From: JACJXW01 sp964418125
Lineage (GTDB): Bacteria; Bacteroidota; Bacteroidia; Chitinophagales; Saprospiraceae
Assembly (NCBI GenBank): GCA_964418125.1
Contig: CAYQKY010000005.1
Coordinates: 62,001 to 126,000, forward strand
Direction of reading: 5' to 3'
Length of the DNA: 64,000 nt
The notes beneath the pieces were generated by a model, which did no database searches, was not told where the DNA came from, and saw only the letters and a program-made list of their open reading frames with translations. Shown piece after piece: positions 33,898 through 42,349 of the stretch; position 1 is the stretch's first letter, and every line of letters starts with the position of its first letter. The position numbers and the translations under genes are program-made.

Positions 33898-36048
33898 ATG
33901 AAGAATATTGCATTACTTGTTATACTCGTTTTTTGTGTCCTGGCTTTACCGGGGCAGATGATTGAATGGAAAAGCTACACTGTACCCGGCCGTGCTCAGA
34001 ATCTGCTGGAGGAAGAACGTACGATTTGGCTGCCTACTGATGCCGGCCTTTTGGAAGTGGATAAACAATCCGGGAATTACCACCTTTGGAATAAGGTGAA
34101 CGGAGGCCTTTCCTCCAATTCGATCGAAGCCGTTGCCCGCCATCCCATCACCGGTGATTTTTTCATCGGGACTTACGATGTTGCCCTTATGGTTCGGGAA
34201 GAACCCGGCGGCTCCTGGCAGCCTCTGCCTTATCCGGAAGAATGGGATACTTCCCCTTTTCAGCCGTTGCTTACCTATTGTCTGCAGTTTGACGCGGAGG
34301 GCACCCTTTGGGTTGGGACCAGCAAAGGACTGGCCCGGTATGATGGCGAAAGCTGGGTATTGTACAACCAGGAAGGAGGCCATGAGTTCCTGAGCTGGGT
34401 AAAGGACATAGAGCCGGCGCCGGATGGAGGGCTTTATGTGGCCAGCCATGTAGTGTACCATGTAAAAGATGAAATCTTTACCCCGTTGAGTACAGCTGAC
34501 TTTCAGTCTGAAGATTTTATTTTTTCCTACGGAGATGCCGCCATGCATTACCAACCTGATGGCAACCTGTGGTTTTTTACCGATGTCGGCACAGCCGGGC
34601 GCTATCAGGATGGGCAATGGGAAGTTTTTCATGCTGTCGACAGCATGAATTTTTTCCCATCTCCGCCCCAAATTCTCACTGAATCCCCTACCGGTGAGCT
34701 TATTGTTTACTTCGGGAATGACAACTGGTACCAGTATTCAGAAGAAGAGTGGCGCGCCATTTCAGCGCCTCAGGATATTGGCCAACCCCTGTATTTTTCT
34801 TTTACGGAAGAAGGGTATGTTTCCGTTAACAGAGAACAGGTATTCATTCAAAATGCCGGCGGTACTCAAAATATCTCTTTCCCGGAATACCCGTTTTCCA
34901 GCCAGCCTTTTTCATTCTACAATTCTCCTGATGGCCAACTTTGGGTGAGAGATGGCAGTATCTTGCGAAACCTGGATTCCGGCCAGGGCATTTCTCTGGA
35001 AGAGGAGGGCGCGCCTCAATATTTTTCCAGTTATGCTTTTAGTGCTCAAGGGGAGCTTTGGGCAACCCAGCACGGGGCGGTTTTTCAGTTGGACCATAAT
35101 GAGGGCTGGAAACGCTATGACCATACCAACACTATCCTTCCGGACGCTACCAATTCCTGGCGGCTCAAGATCGGGGCGGATAATACTGTATGGCTAAGCA
35201 TTTATAACGAGGGCCTGTACAGTTTTCGCAACGGAGTATGGGAAAAACACCAGCACCCGGCTCTGAGCGCCTACAATATCAGTGAAATGATCCCTCTTCC
35301 GAATGGAGAACTTTGGCTGGAGTTGTGGCGCCTGGGCAATTCCTCCCGCATTGCTTATCTTGACAGCGAAGGGCTCGGGCTGTTCGAAGATGGCGAACAA
35401 GGATACCGCCAGGCCAATTGGCAGCAACTGAGCCATGACCCGGTTACCGGCCTGCTATGGGCCCTGGACTGGAGCGGCCTACAGAAATTTGACGGCCAAT
35501 CCTGGGAACAGGTAGCGTTCCCATTTGATCGGGTAACGGACATTTCGGAAGGCTTCAGAAGCTTTTCAGTACGGGGAGACAGGATGCTGGCCGTTTCCAG
35601 TCACCGCATTTTTATTCATGATAACGGCGAGTGGGCTGTTTATTCCGCCGATAATGCTCCGCTGGCCAATGAGGATATTCGTGAAGCCGGCCTTACACAG
35701 GATGGAAACTTATGGGTGGCCCATCAGGGAACTGCTTTCATTGAAAAGGGGCAGTTGGTGCTGGCATCTGCTTCGGAAAGCCCAGTCGATATAAGGCCGG
35801 TAAATGGACTTGGCGTTTTCCCCAATCCGGTTACAGGGTACGTTTCTCTTTCAGGAGTATCCGGTAACGGCCGCGGAGTGATCTTCCTTTTTGATGCGCA
35901 GGGAAGGCTCGCCGGAAGGTTTCAGGCCGATTTTAGTGAAGGTGAGCCTACAACGATCACCTTGCCGAACCTGAGGCCGGGGTGGTATGTGGGGAAGGTT
36001 GAGTTGAATGGAAAGCTGTTTGGGTTCAGGATGTTGAAAACAGATTGA
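33898..36048 (+). CDS. Secreted propeller protein with T9SS C-terminal sorting domain
   Basis: 716 residues. Signal peptide (1-20, FCVLALPGQ) then two seven-bladed-type propeller regions made of repeats of the two-component-regulator-propeller kind: TIWLPTDAGLLEVDKQSGNY, LWVGTSKGLARYDGESWVLY, LWVRDGSILRN, LWALDWSGLQKFDGQSWEQV and LWVAHQGTAFI. Residues about 640-716 (GVFPNPVTGYVSLSG to GFRMLKTD) are a type A T9SS sorting domain with the FPNP and GWYVGKVE elements. It should therefore be carried across the outer membrane by type IX secretion and anchored or released. It has no kinase domain, so sensing is not implied. Ligand unknown. Confidence 0.88.
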   Translation: MKNIALLVILVFCVLALPGQMIEWKSYTVPGRAQNLLEEERTIWLPTDAGLLEVDKQSGNYHLWNKVNGGLSSNSIEAVARHPITGDFFIGTYDVALMVREEPGGSWQPLPYPEEWDTSPFQPLLTYCLQFDAEGTLWVGTSKGLARYDGESWVLYNQEGGHEFLSWVKDIEPAPDGGLYVASHVVYHVKDEIFTPLSTADFQSEDFIFSYGDAAMHYQPDGNLWFFTDVGTAGRYQDGQWEVFHAVDSMNFFPSPPQILTESPTGELIVYFGNDNWYQYSEEEWRAISAPQDIGQPLYFSFTEEGYVSVNREQVFIQNAGGTQNISFPEYPFSSQPFSFYNSPDGQLWVRDGSILRNLDSGQGISLEEEGAPQYFSSYAFSAQGELWATQHGAVFQLDHNEGWKRYDHTNTILPDATNSWRLKIGADNTVWLSIYNEGLYSFRNGVWEKHQHPALSAYNISEMIPLPNGELWLELWRLGNSSRIAYLDSEGLGLFEDGEQGYRQANWQQLSHDPVTGLLWALDWSGLQKFDGQSWEQVAFPFDRVTDISEGFRSFSVRGDRMLAVSSHRIFIHDNGEWAVYSADNAPLANEDIREAGLTQDGNLWVAHQGTAFIEKGQLVLASASESPVDIRPVNGLGVFPNPVTGYVSLSGVSGNGRGVIFLFDAQGRLAGRFQADFSEGEPTTITLPNLRPGWYVGKVELNGKLFGFRMLKTD

Positions 36049-36146
36049 ATTTCCTTTCGGGATGCGATTTTCTATTGCACTCCGGCTTCCAGTTATTGGC
36101 GGTTTTTTCAGTTTGACGCACCATATGATGAATATGGAACGTCCGG

Positions 36147-36995
36147 TTAGACGCTTTCCGAAGGCTTTTCGTCTTCGTCCGGCGCGCCCTTTTTTTCCCT
36201 TACTTCCAGCCGCACGTCCCGGTAGTGGCGTTTCAGCCAGGTTGCCAGGCCATCGAGCCCGGGGAAGAGGACCCGCTCATTGATGTTGGACTGGTCGAGC
36301 TTGTCGCGGATCTCCCATTTCATAGCGGCCGGAATGATGATCCTGAAGTAACTGACCTCTCTTCCCTTCAGCCAGTCGCTGATCAGGATGCTGGGGTTGG
36401 ACATCATCGAGAATACAGCATATTGATTGACGATGCGGTCATCGATCGATGGGGGTTCGAAAAAGATGGGGAAATCATCCTTTTTAAGGTTGCTCAATTC
36501 CGGCAGGTTGGAAACCGTCCGTTCCAGCATTTCGGCCGTAAATATATGGGAACCTTCCTCTTCAATGATCCGGGCGAGTTGGTCGGGAAGGTAATTCTTG
36601 GTGTCTACGTAGTTAACTGCCCAGATGACCCCGTCCTTATGGTATTTGGTGAAATCGGCCGTGGAGAAGTGCAGGGCGACATAGGGCGAATAGGTCCAGT
36701 CGAGCATGCGGGTTGGCAGTCCGTGGTGTTGGGCGAGGGCCAGCCAGTTCCATACTGACTTATACTCAGAGCTGATCTGTTTGTGGCTGTATTTGCGAAA
36801 GTTGCGCAACAGATGTTTTTCCAGGTGTGATTCTCCCAGCCGGTTAAGGGTTGAGGTCAGCTTGTAGTTACTATCTTCCAGCCCGCGATATACATAGGCG
36901 GAGCGATAGCGGTGCAATTGCTCGTTCCAGGAATCAAAATACAGAACTTCCTGCAGGTGCGCCCAGTTTTCAATAACGATATCTTTGCCATTCAT
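36147..36995 (-). CDS. FRG domain-containing protein
   Basis: 282 residues. The FRG domain is marked by AYVYRGLEDSNYKLTSTLNR (34-53, giving the YRG that helps name the family) and LAQHHGLPTRMLDWTYSPYV (87-106). Further along, FEPPSIDDRIVNQYAVFSMM matches the domain's C-terminal signature of Arg and Gln. The C-terminus is acidic (DEDEKPSESV). The biochemical activity of FRG domains is not established; they turn up in toxin, defence and signalling contexts. No partner gene is adjacent: it is flanked by the T9SS gene and the DUF2911 protein. A promoter element sits four bases before the ATG. Confidence 0.88.
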   Translation of the reverse strand: MNGKDIVIENWAHLQEVLYFDSWNEQLHRYRSAYVYRGLEDSNYKLTSTLNRLGESHLEKHLLRNFRKYSHKQISSEYKSVWNWLALAQHHGLPTRMLDWTYSPYVALHFSTADFTKYHKDGVIWAVNYVDTKNYLPDQLARIIEEEGSHIFTAEMLERTVSNLPELSNLKKDDFPIFFEPPSIDDRIVNQYAVFSMMSNPSILISDWLKGREVSYFRIIIPAAMKWEIRDKLDQSNINERVLFPGLDGLATWLKRHYRDVRLEVREKKGAPDEDEKPSESV

Positions 36996-36999
36996 GGCG

Positions 37000-37007
37000 C
37001 AAAGGTA
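37000..37007 (-). promoter_or_regulatory. -7 promoter element of the FRG gene, placed for a leaderless mRNA
   Basis: Minus-strand TACCTTTG, an exact TAnnTTTG match, followed by four bases (CGCC) and then the ATG at 36995. The spacing is identical to that at hemE. Confidence 0.5.
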
Positions 37008-37107
37008 AGAAAAGAAAACGCGGCCTCCGGAATAAAAAAGGCGGCTCAGCCTCCTTTAAGGGCTAAACCGCCACGTGCCACATCATCATTTTCAGTCGGG
37101 TAATTTC

Positions 37108-37173
37108 TTGGTTGATGGGTTGATCAAGTTGATTGGGTTGATTGGGAACTCAATCATCCAGTCAACCAAACCA
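37108..37173. repeat. Intergenic iterated-word inverted repeat (TTGATTGGG)
   Basis: TTGATTGGG is repeated in tandem at 37129-37146, preceded by TTGGTTGA at 37108-37115, which pairs exactly with TCAACCAA at 37162-37169. The A/C-rich arm (CAATCATCCAGTCAACCAAA) ends at the stop codon of the DUF2911 gene, so the hairpin begins right at that gene's 3' end. Confidence 0.6.
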
Positions 37174-38469
37174 TCAGGGCTTCGGCTCCTCATAGTTCAC
37201 CCCCAGTTGCGCCAGCAATTTCAGCGAGTTGGCCCGGACATTATCCGGCGGATTGAGGGAAAGGGATTTCTTCAGGGCCTTGACGGCCTTCTCCTTTTGC
37301 CCGGCGTTGACGTATCCTTCGCCCAGGCTGTCCCATACGTTGGGGTCTTCGGGGTGTTTCTCCGCATTGGCCTCGAAGATCTCGAGCGCTTTATCGGTTT
37401 TTCCACTGAAGAGCAGCTTATAGCCGTAATTGTTAAGTTCGGCATTGGTGCCCCGGGCGATAGCCTCTTGTTTGGTTTTTTCGGCTTTTTGACTATCGCC
37501 TTTGACTTCCAATACCTGGGCGTGGGCCATCATTGTTGTCATGTTGGGCGCCATGCTTACTGCTTTTTCCGACCAGGCCAGGGCTTCCTCGTATTGCTCA
37601 TTTTTCAGGGCGTAGTTGGCGGCGGCGCTGTACTCTTTCCAGGTGCAGGGCAGGGATTCCAGGTCCTTGCCCATAGTTTTCATAGCTACCTTGACTTCCT
37701 TACCGGTATCGCCACCGCCCTTAACCTTGCCGGCCAGTTGGGCTTTGATGAGCAGGTTCTGAGCATTGGGGGCCATGAATACCGAGCGGCTGGCCCACCC
37801 CAGGGCTTCCTCCTGGTTGACATCATTTTTCAGGCAGTAGGCCGCTGCTTCCTGCCAGGCCTGTGGGTTGAACTGCGAGATGCCTTTCAGTTCGTCCCGC
37901 ATACTGGCCAGCACCACGTTGTTAACGTTAGTTTCGATCCGGAACGGAACGGACTTATCTGCCCACTTAAGGGCACAGGTGGCGCTGTTAGGGCTGATAT
38001 CCTCGAATTCGAAGGCCAGGTGTTCATGGAAGGCTTCCGCCTTTTGGGGCATGACTTCCACACGGAGGGCGTCTTCCGATTCGTTGTACCCGAAGCTGCC
38101 CCATGCATTGGTGTTGTTTGAAAAAATAACGGCCCACTTCTCTTCGGTGGGGATCATGTGAAGGCCGTATGCGCCGGCAGAGAGTTCCTGCCCTTCAATC
38201 CAGACATTGGTTGAAAATTTGATAACCGTGTTCTCGTTCGCGCCGGCCCGCCAGACGGCATTCATCGGTACGAGTTTATCCCATACCTCCCGCCCTTTCA
38301 CTGCCGGGCGGTGGTATTTGACCATTACGTCCGTCAGCCCGATAGTCTGCCCGACAAAAGCCTTCTGGCTTACCTGGGGGGCTTTGAGTACTGGCTGGGT
38401 ATAACTGGAAACGGAAGAAAGGAACAGAAAAAGGAAAAAAGCAAGGAATGGGTGTAGTATCTTTTTCAT
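37174..38469 (-). CDS. Secreted DUF2911-TPR protein
   Basis: 431 residues. A signal peptide (LAFFLFLFLSSVSSYTQ) is followed by a DUF2911 domain (about 28-190) with its typical VKYHRPAVKGREVWDKLVP, VWRAGANENTVIKFS and GAYGLHMIPTEEKWAVIFSN. Residues about 205-430 are TPR repeats (for example EEALAWSEKAVSMAPNMTTM, KALEIFEANAEKHPEDPNVW, KAVKALKKSLSLNPPDNVRA). DUF2911 is widespread in Bacteroidota and uncharacterised. The protein is likely periplasmic. Confidence 0.85.
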   Translation of the reverse strand: MKKILHPFLAFFLFLFLSSVSSYTQPVLKAPQVSQKAFVGQTIGLTDVMVKYHRPAVKGREVWDKLVPMNAVWRAGANENTVIKFSTNVWIEGQELSAGAYGLHMIPTEEKWAVIFSNNTNAWGSFGYNESEDALRVEVMPQKAEAFHEHLAFEFEDISPNSATCALKWADKSVPFRIETNVNNVVLASMRDELKGISQFNPQAWQEAAAYCLKNDVNQEEALGWASRSVFMAPNAQNLLIKAQLAGKVKGGGDTGKEVKVAMKTMGKDLESLPCTWKEYSAAANYALKNEQYEEALAWSEKAVSMAPNMTTMMAHAQVLEVKGDSQKAEKTKQEAIARGTNAELNNYGYKLLFSGKTDKALEIFEANAEKHPEDPNVWDSLGEGYVNAGQKEKAVKALKKSLSLNPPDNVRANSLKLLAQLGVNYEEPKP

Positions 38470-38486
38470 AACAGCCGGGTTTATTC

Positions 38487-38537
38487 GGCGAAGAGAAAAT
38501 GGAAGAAGCCGAAGCTTTCCATTTTCTCTCTTTCGCC
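38487..38537. repeat. Long imperfect stem-loop upstream of the DUF2911 gene
   Basis: GAGAAAATGGAA (38493-38504) pairs with TTCCATTTTCTC (38517-38528), and GGCGAA (38487-38492) with TTCGCC (38532-38537), leaving a three-base bulge: 18 paired bases and a 12-nt loop. Its lower edge is 18 bases from the DUF2911 ATG, so it would fall in that gene's leader if transcription starts further up. It could otherwise end transcription from the LytTR operon upstream. Confidence 0.65.
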
Positions 38538-38724
38538 TAACAACAGTTTGTGGGTGATTTCTTAATACAAGGTAAGGCCATGAGCCTAAGGATGCAATAA
38601 AATTGTGGCCAGCCGCGCGTATTGTGATAGATGGTTAGGCAAAGGCAAGGAAGAGCAGAAGGAATGATGGAATTTCACCCGGCTGAGCTGAAGGTAAGAC
38701 GGGGAAGGAATTCCTTCACTCCTA

Positions 38725-39513
38725 TCACAACTCCTTCCTGATCTTTTCATCGTCCAGGTACTCATGGATGGCATCCCTGTAACTGCGGCTGGAGAGCAGG
38801 CAGCGGCCGTCTTTCATGTGGAAAGCATATTGGTTATTCCCCTCGTATTTGATTTCCCGTATATATCGGGTATTGACCAGCAGCGAGCGGTGGATACGCA
38901 GGAAGAGGCCATCATTGAGCTGTTCTTCGACGGATTGCAGGGTATGGCGGATGAGGTAGGCCTTATCAGGCGTATGTACTTTCAGGTAATTGCCATCGGC
39001 CTCGATGTAGCGGATGTCGACGGCCCGGACCAGTATGGTGCGCCCTTTCTCTTTGACTTCCAGGTTTCGGAGCTCTTCACTTTGGCCATGCTGGTGAGAT
39101 TCCAGCAGCCGCACCATTTTTTTATGCAACATCGCATCCTCTTTGAGGCTGATCTGCTGACGGGCGTGCTCAACGGCGCGCAGGAAGCGCTCGTCGTCGT
39201 AGGGTTTTAGCAGATAATCGACAGCATGCACATCAAAAGCCTTAAGGGCATATTGGTTGTAGGCCGTCACAAAGATTATGAAAGGCAGGGGCTGGAGTTC
39301 TTCGCGGGAGAGCACCTCGAAGCCGGTCAGGTCAGGCATTTGTATATCCAGGAAAACGAGATCGGGCCGGTATTCTTCCATCTGGCGGAGGGCTTCCCTT
39401 CCATTCTTACATTCCCCAATAATGGTGATGTAATCGATCGACTCCAGTAATTTTACGATCCGGGCCCGCGCCAGCGGTTCGTCATCAACTACCAGGGTAC
39501 GGATCTTCTTCAT
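38725..39513 (-). CDS. LytTR-family response regulator (pair 1)
   Basis: 262 residues. The receiver domain (1 to about 118) has VVDDEPLAR (acidic pocket), VFLDIQMPDLTG with the phospho-accepting Asp, FVTAYNQYALKAF and DYLLKPYD (Lys). The LytTR DNA-binding domain (about 155-255) has VKEKGRTILVRAVDIRYIEA, LFLRIHRSLLVNTRYI and the strand GRCLLSSRSYR. Its ATG overlaps the stop of the histidine kinase gene by four bases, so they are co-translated. The target genes are not evident. Confidence 0.94.
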   Translation of the reverse strand: MKKIRTLVVDDEPLARARIVKLLESIDYITIIGECKNGREALRQMEEYRPDLVFLDIQMPDLTGFEVLSREELQPLPFIIFVTAYNQYALKAFDVHAVDYLLKPYDDERFLRAVEHARQQISLKEDAMLHKKMVRLLESHQHGQSEELRNLEVKEKGRTILVRAVDIRYIEADGNYLKVHTPDKAYLIRHTLQSVEEQLNDGLFLRIHRSLLVNTRYIREIKYEGNNQYAFHMKDGRCLLSSRSYRDAIHEYLDDEKIRKEL

Positions 39514-40622
39514 GGCCGTTGTCGTTGAAATGGAATAATGATAGTGACTTCAAACCCGCCTCCTGTTTCTGACCGTACATTAAAAGTGAAGTTGTTGTGG
39601 TAGATCAGCTTCAATCTTTCCTGTACGTTTTTCAACCCGATTCCGGAGGAAGCCAGTTCCTCCGGCGCCCGGGAACTTCCTTCTCCATCATCGCGGACGA
39701 TGACCATCAACTGATTGCCTTCGATCTTTTTGCAGATCAGCCGGATCTCTCCCGGCTCTATTCGGTTGGCAAAACCGTGTTTGACGGCATTTTCCACAAG
39801 GGGTTGGAGCAATAAAGAAGGTATCATTGCTTCCAGCGCCTGCTCATCGATCTGGTATTCCGTTCTCAGCCGGTCGGGAAAGCGGGCCTGTTCAATATTG
39901 AGATAATTTTTTATAAAGTCAATCTCCTCCCGCAATGGCGCCAGGTTCCTTTTGTCCTGGTCGAGGACGAAGCGGAGGAGGTTGCCCAACTGCGATACCA
40001 CCTTCTGTGCCTTTTTTTTGTCGAACTCCATCAGGGAAGAGATCGTATTGAGCGTGTTGAACAGGAAATGGGGCTGCAGTTGCAGGCGCAGTGCATTGAG
40101 CTGAGCGCTGGACAACTGCCCTTCCAGTTGGGCCAGTTCGAGCTGTTTGTTGCGGTATTTTCGGCGTAGCTCAATGGCAGTGATTACCGCATAGATGATC
40201 CCGAATTCGATCAGGCGGGTGATCACGGCGGCCGGCAGGACGCCTATCATATGCTTCACCGTATCGAAGGTCATTTTTTTGACCCCAAGGAAATGAATGG
40301 TGGGAAAGTAGAGCAGGTTGGATACCAGCTCGTGCAGCAGGGCCAAAACGGCGCCCCCCAGCAATATCCTCAGGAACAGTATGCCATTGTTGGCGCTGGG
40401 CCGGTCCTGAATGCGGCCGACGACAAAATACACCAGAGGCAGGAGGAGCGCCCAGGTCAGATAATTGACAACATGGATGAACCACCCGCGGTCCCAGGTG
40501 AACTTATCGGCTTCATTGTAGTACATCATGAAGAGGAAATTGCGCAGGCCCACCAGTGAGCCCAGAGCAATACTTGCCAGAATAGCGTACAAATACGGTA
40601 CCGGTAATTTGCGCATACTCAT
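39510..40622 (-). CDS. LytS-type membrane sensor histidine kinase (pair 1)
   Basis: 370 residues. Four hydrophobic segments in the first 160 residues (LYAILASIALGSLVGL, VVNYLTWALLLPLVYFVVG, ILLGGAVLALLHELVSNLLY, VLPAAVITRLIEFGIIYAVI) form the sensor. A short linker coiled coil leads to the kinase: LRLQLQPHFLFNTLNTISSL holds the phosphorylated His, LLLQPLVENAVKHGF is the N box and DDGEGSS with GIGLKNVQERL the G boxes. No extracytoplasmic sensor domain is present, so it probably senses within the membrane. Confidence 0.93.
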   Translation of the reverse strand: MSMRKLPVPYLYAILASIALGSLVGLRNFLFMMYYNEADKFTWDRGWFIHVVNYLTWALLLPLVYFVVGRIQDRPSANNGILFLRILLGGAVLALLHELVSNLLYFPTIHFLGVKKMTFDTVKHMIGVLPAAVITRLIEFGIIYAVITAIELRRKYRNKQLELAQLEGQLSSAQLNALRLQLQPHFLFNTLNTISSLMEFDKKKAQKVVSQLGNLLRFVLDQDKRNLAPLREEIDFIKNYLNIEQARFPDRLRTEYQIDEQALEAMIPSLLLQPLVENAVKHGFANRIEPGEIRLICKKIEGNQLMVIVRDDGEGSSRAPEELASSGIGLKNVQERLKLIYHNNFTFNVRSETGGGFEVTIIIPFQRQRP

Positions 40623-40733
40623 GTCCCAAAGTAATTAAAATTGCAGGAAATAAACGAACCCTTTGGGGCCAATGGATAGAAAAGTGGCCATTTGGTTTTT
40701 CAGTAGCGAAAAGCCCGTTATCTTGGTGGGGTT

Positions 40734-41474
40734 ATGCCAGATAGCCGTAAACACAGAGGCCAGCATCCTTCGGATGCCAGGTTGTTCGGTAAAAGCCAGG
40801 TCCCGAAACTTCAGCAGGCGGTGCGGGACCTGTCCTGGCTTTTATCCCGCGGTTATTCTGAAAAGTCCTCGCTGAAACTGGTGGGCGACCGCTATCGCCT
40901 GCAGAGCCGGCAGCGCCTGGCCGTCAGCCGCTCTTCCTGTTCCCGCCAGGCGGCGGCCCGCCGGCGCCTGCACGCCCTTCCGGAGGAAGCGATGAAAGGC
41001 AATACCCTTTACATCGACGGTTTCAATGTGCTGATCACCGTCGAAAGCGCCCTTTCGGGAGGCTTCATTCTGGAAGGAGTTGATGGCTGCTACCGGGATA
41101 TGGCCAGCATTCACGGGTCGTACAAGCGGGTTATGGAAACCGAAGATGCCATTTTGCTGGCGGGAAAAGCCCTCGAGCAACTGGAAACCAGGAAGGCGGT
41201 GTGGTACCTGGACCGCCCGGTGTCAAACAGCGGCCGGCTCAAACAAATAATCCTCCAAATTGCCGGAAGCCACAACTGGGATTGGGAGGCTGCACTTTAT
41301 TATAACCCGGACAACGTCCTCTCCGGCCAGGCTGAGCCGACTGCTTCTTCCGATAGTGTGATCCTTGATGGAGCGGCTCAATGGTTCAACCTGGCACGCT
41401 ACGTGGTTAACCTGTTTGTTCCCGACGCCCTCGTCCTGCCTCTTGGGCAGCTGGCCAGGGCCTCTTCCTACTGA
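40734..41474 (+). CDS. DUF434/DUF5616 domain protein
   Basis: 246 residues, cytoplasmic. The N-terminal DUF434 segment is LQQAVRDLSWLLSRGYSEKS followed by LKLVGDRYRLQSRQRLAVSR; the larger C-terminal domain has LYIDGFNVLITVESAL, YKRVMETEDAILLAGKALEQ, AVWYLDRPVSNSGRLKQII and SSDSVILDGAAQWFNLARYV. The DGFN and LDRPVSNSGRL elements suggest a PIN-like or nucleotide-binding fold, but no activity is known. It is divergent from the LytS pair 1 genes. Confidence 0.8.
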   Translation: MPDSRKHRGQHPSDARLFGKSQVPKLQQAVRDLSWLLSRGYSEKSSLKLVGDRYRLQSRQRLAVSRSSCSRQAAARRRLHALPEEAMKGNTLYIDGFNVLITVESALSGGFILEGVDGCYRDMASIHGSYKRVMETEDAILLAGKALEQLETRKAVWYLDRPVSNSGRLKQIILQIAGSHNWDWEAALYYNPDNVLSGQAEPTASSDSVILDGAAQWFNLARYVVNLFVPDALVLPLGQLARASSY

Positions 41475-41672
41475 CCGATGGCTGCAACAGGCCCTGGCAT
41501 TTGTCAAATTTTTTTCTTAAATTTCTATCCTTGGAGCCGGGTTCAGGGTGCTTCCAATCCGTCATGCCCGCCGGCCATTCAGCAGCAGGGTTACCGCTGG
41601 ACTTTTCAGCGCATAAATAAAAAGTGAAAAGCTACGGTGCAACCAGATTAAATCACAAAACCGAGAATATCT

Positions 41673-42179
41673 ATGTTCAGGATTGCCTTCATTACAGCCC
41701 TGTTGGCCGCCTCCTCTTTTTTTTCCTTCGGGCAGAAAAAAGCTTCTTCTCCTTCTTCCGAGGAAATGGCAATAAAAGAGGTGATCGAACAGGAATCCCG
41801 CACTTTCTGGGCCCGAGATTTTAAAAACTGGCAGAAGCTGTGGGTTCATGCCCCGTATACCGCGTGGACTTCGGCGTCTAATACCGGTGTTCGCCAGTAT
41901 CACGGCTGGGAAGCCTGGAAAAAACAGGTAGAAAGCCTCTTTGAGGAAAGCCCGGAACCTATTCCTTACGATGGAGACGTGGAAAAATACAATTACAATT
42001 TCCGGATCTATGGCGATGGCGCCTGGGTGACTTTCGAACAGAATAACAAAGGTACGACCACCTTCGAGACCCGGATACTGGAAAAGCACGGTGGAAAGTG
42101 GAAAATAGCTGCCGTCCAGCTACTTTTCAATGCCAACCAGGATGAAGAAACGCCCGCTGATGAGGGCGCCAATGAGTAA
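41673..42179 (+). CDS. Secreted NTF2-like (SnoaL/DUF4440) protein
   Basis: 168 residues. Signal peptide (LLAASSFFSFGQ), a short Ser/Lys linker, then an NTF2-like cone fold: AIKEVIEQESRTFWARDFKN, the helix and loop with WVHAPYTAWTSASNTGVRQY, then strands YNFRIYGDGAWVTFEQNN and FETRILEKHGGKWKIAAVQL. Typical of nuclear-transport-factor-2-like proteins that bind small ligands or act as enzymes; no catalytic residues can be assigned. The C-terminus is acidic. It precedes the TonB receptor on the same strand with 170 bases between. Confidence 0.8.
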   Translation: MFRIAFITALLAASSFFSFGQKKASSPSSEEMAIKEVIEQESRTFWARDFKNWQKLWVHAPYTAWTSASNTGVRQYHGWEAWKKQVESLFEESPEPIPYDGDVEKYNYNFRIYGDGAWVTFEQNNKGTTTFETRILEKHGGKWKIAAVQLLFNANQDEETPADEGANE

Positions 42180-42349
42180 ACCTTCCCGCCTTGGAGCATT
42201 GGTGGCCACCGTAATTGCCGTCTTTCCCGTGGCCACCGCTCCTTTTTTATCCCTCCTATTTGCATTTCAGTTTGATGATCCTGCACTTCAGGGGCCTTTT
42301 TTTGCCCCGGCGCCCTTTTGCCGGCAAATTGTGGTAAAAGCGCGTTGTC

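Noticed and set aside
33898..36048. Propeller protein as a hybrid two-component sensor
   Set aside because: Despite regulator-propeller repeats it has no membrane helix or kinase domain and ends in a T9SS sorting domain.
37075..38121. Plus-strand open frame of 348 codons opposite the DUF2911-TPR gene
   Set aside because: The minus strand has signal peptide, DUF2911 and TPR motifs; the plus frame has none.
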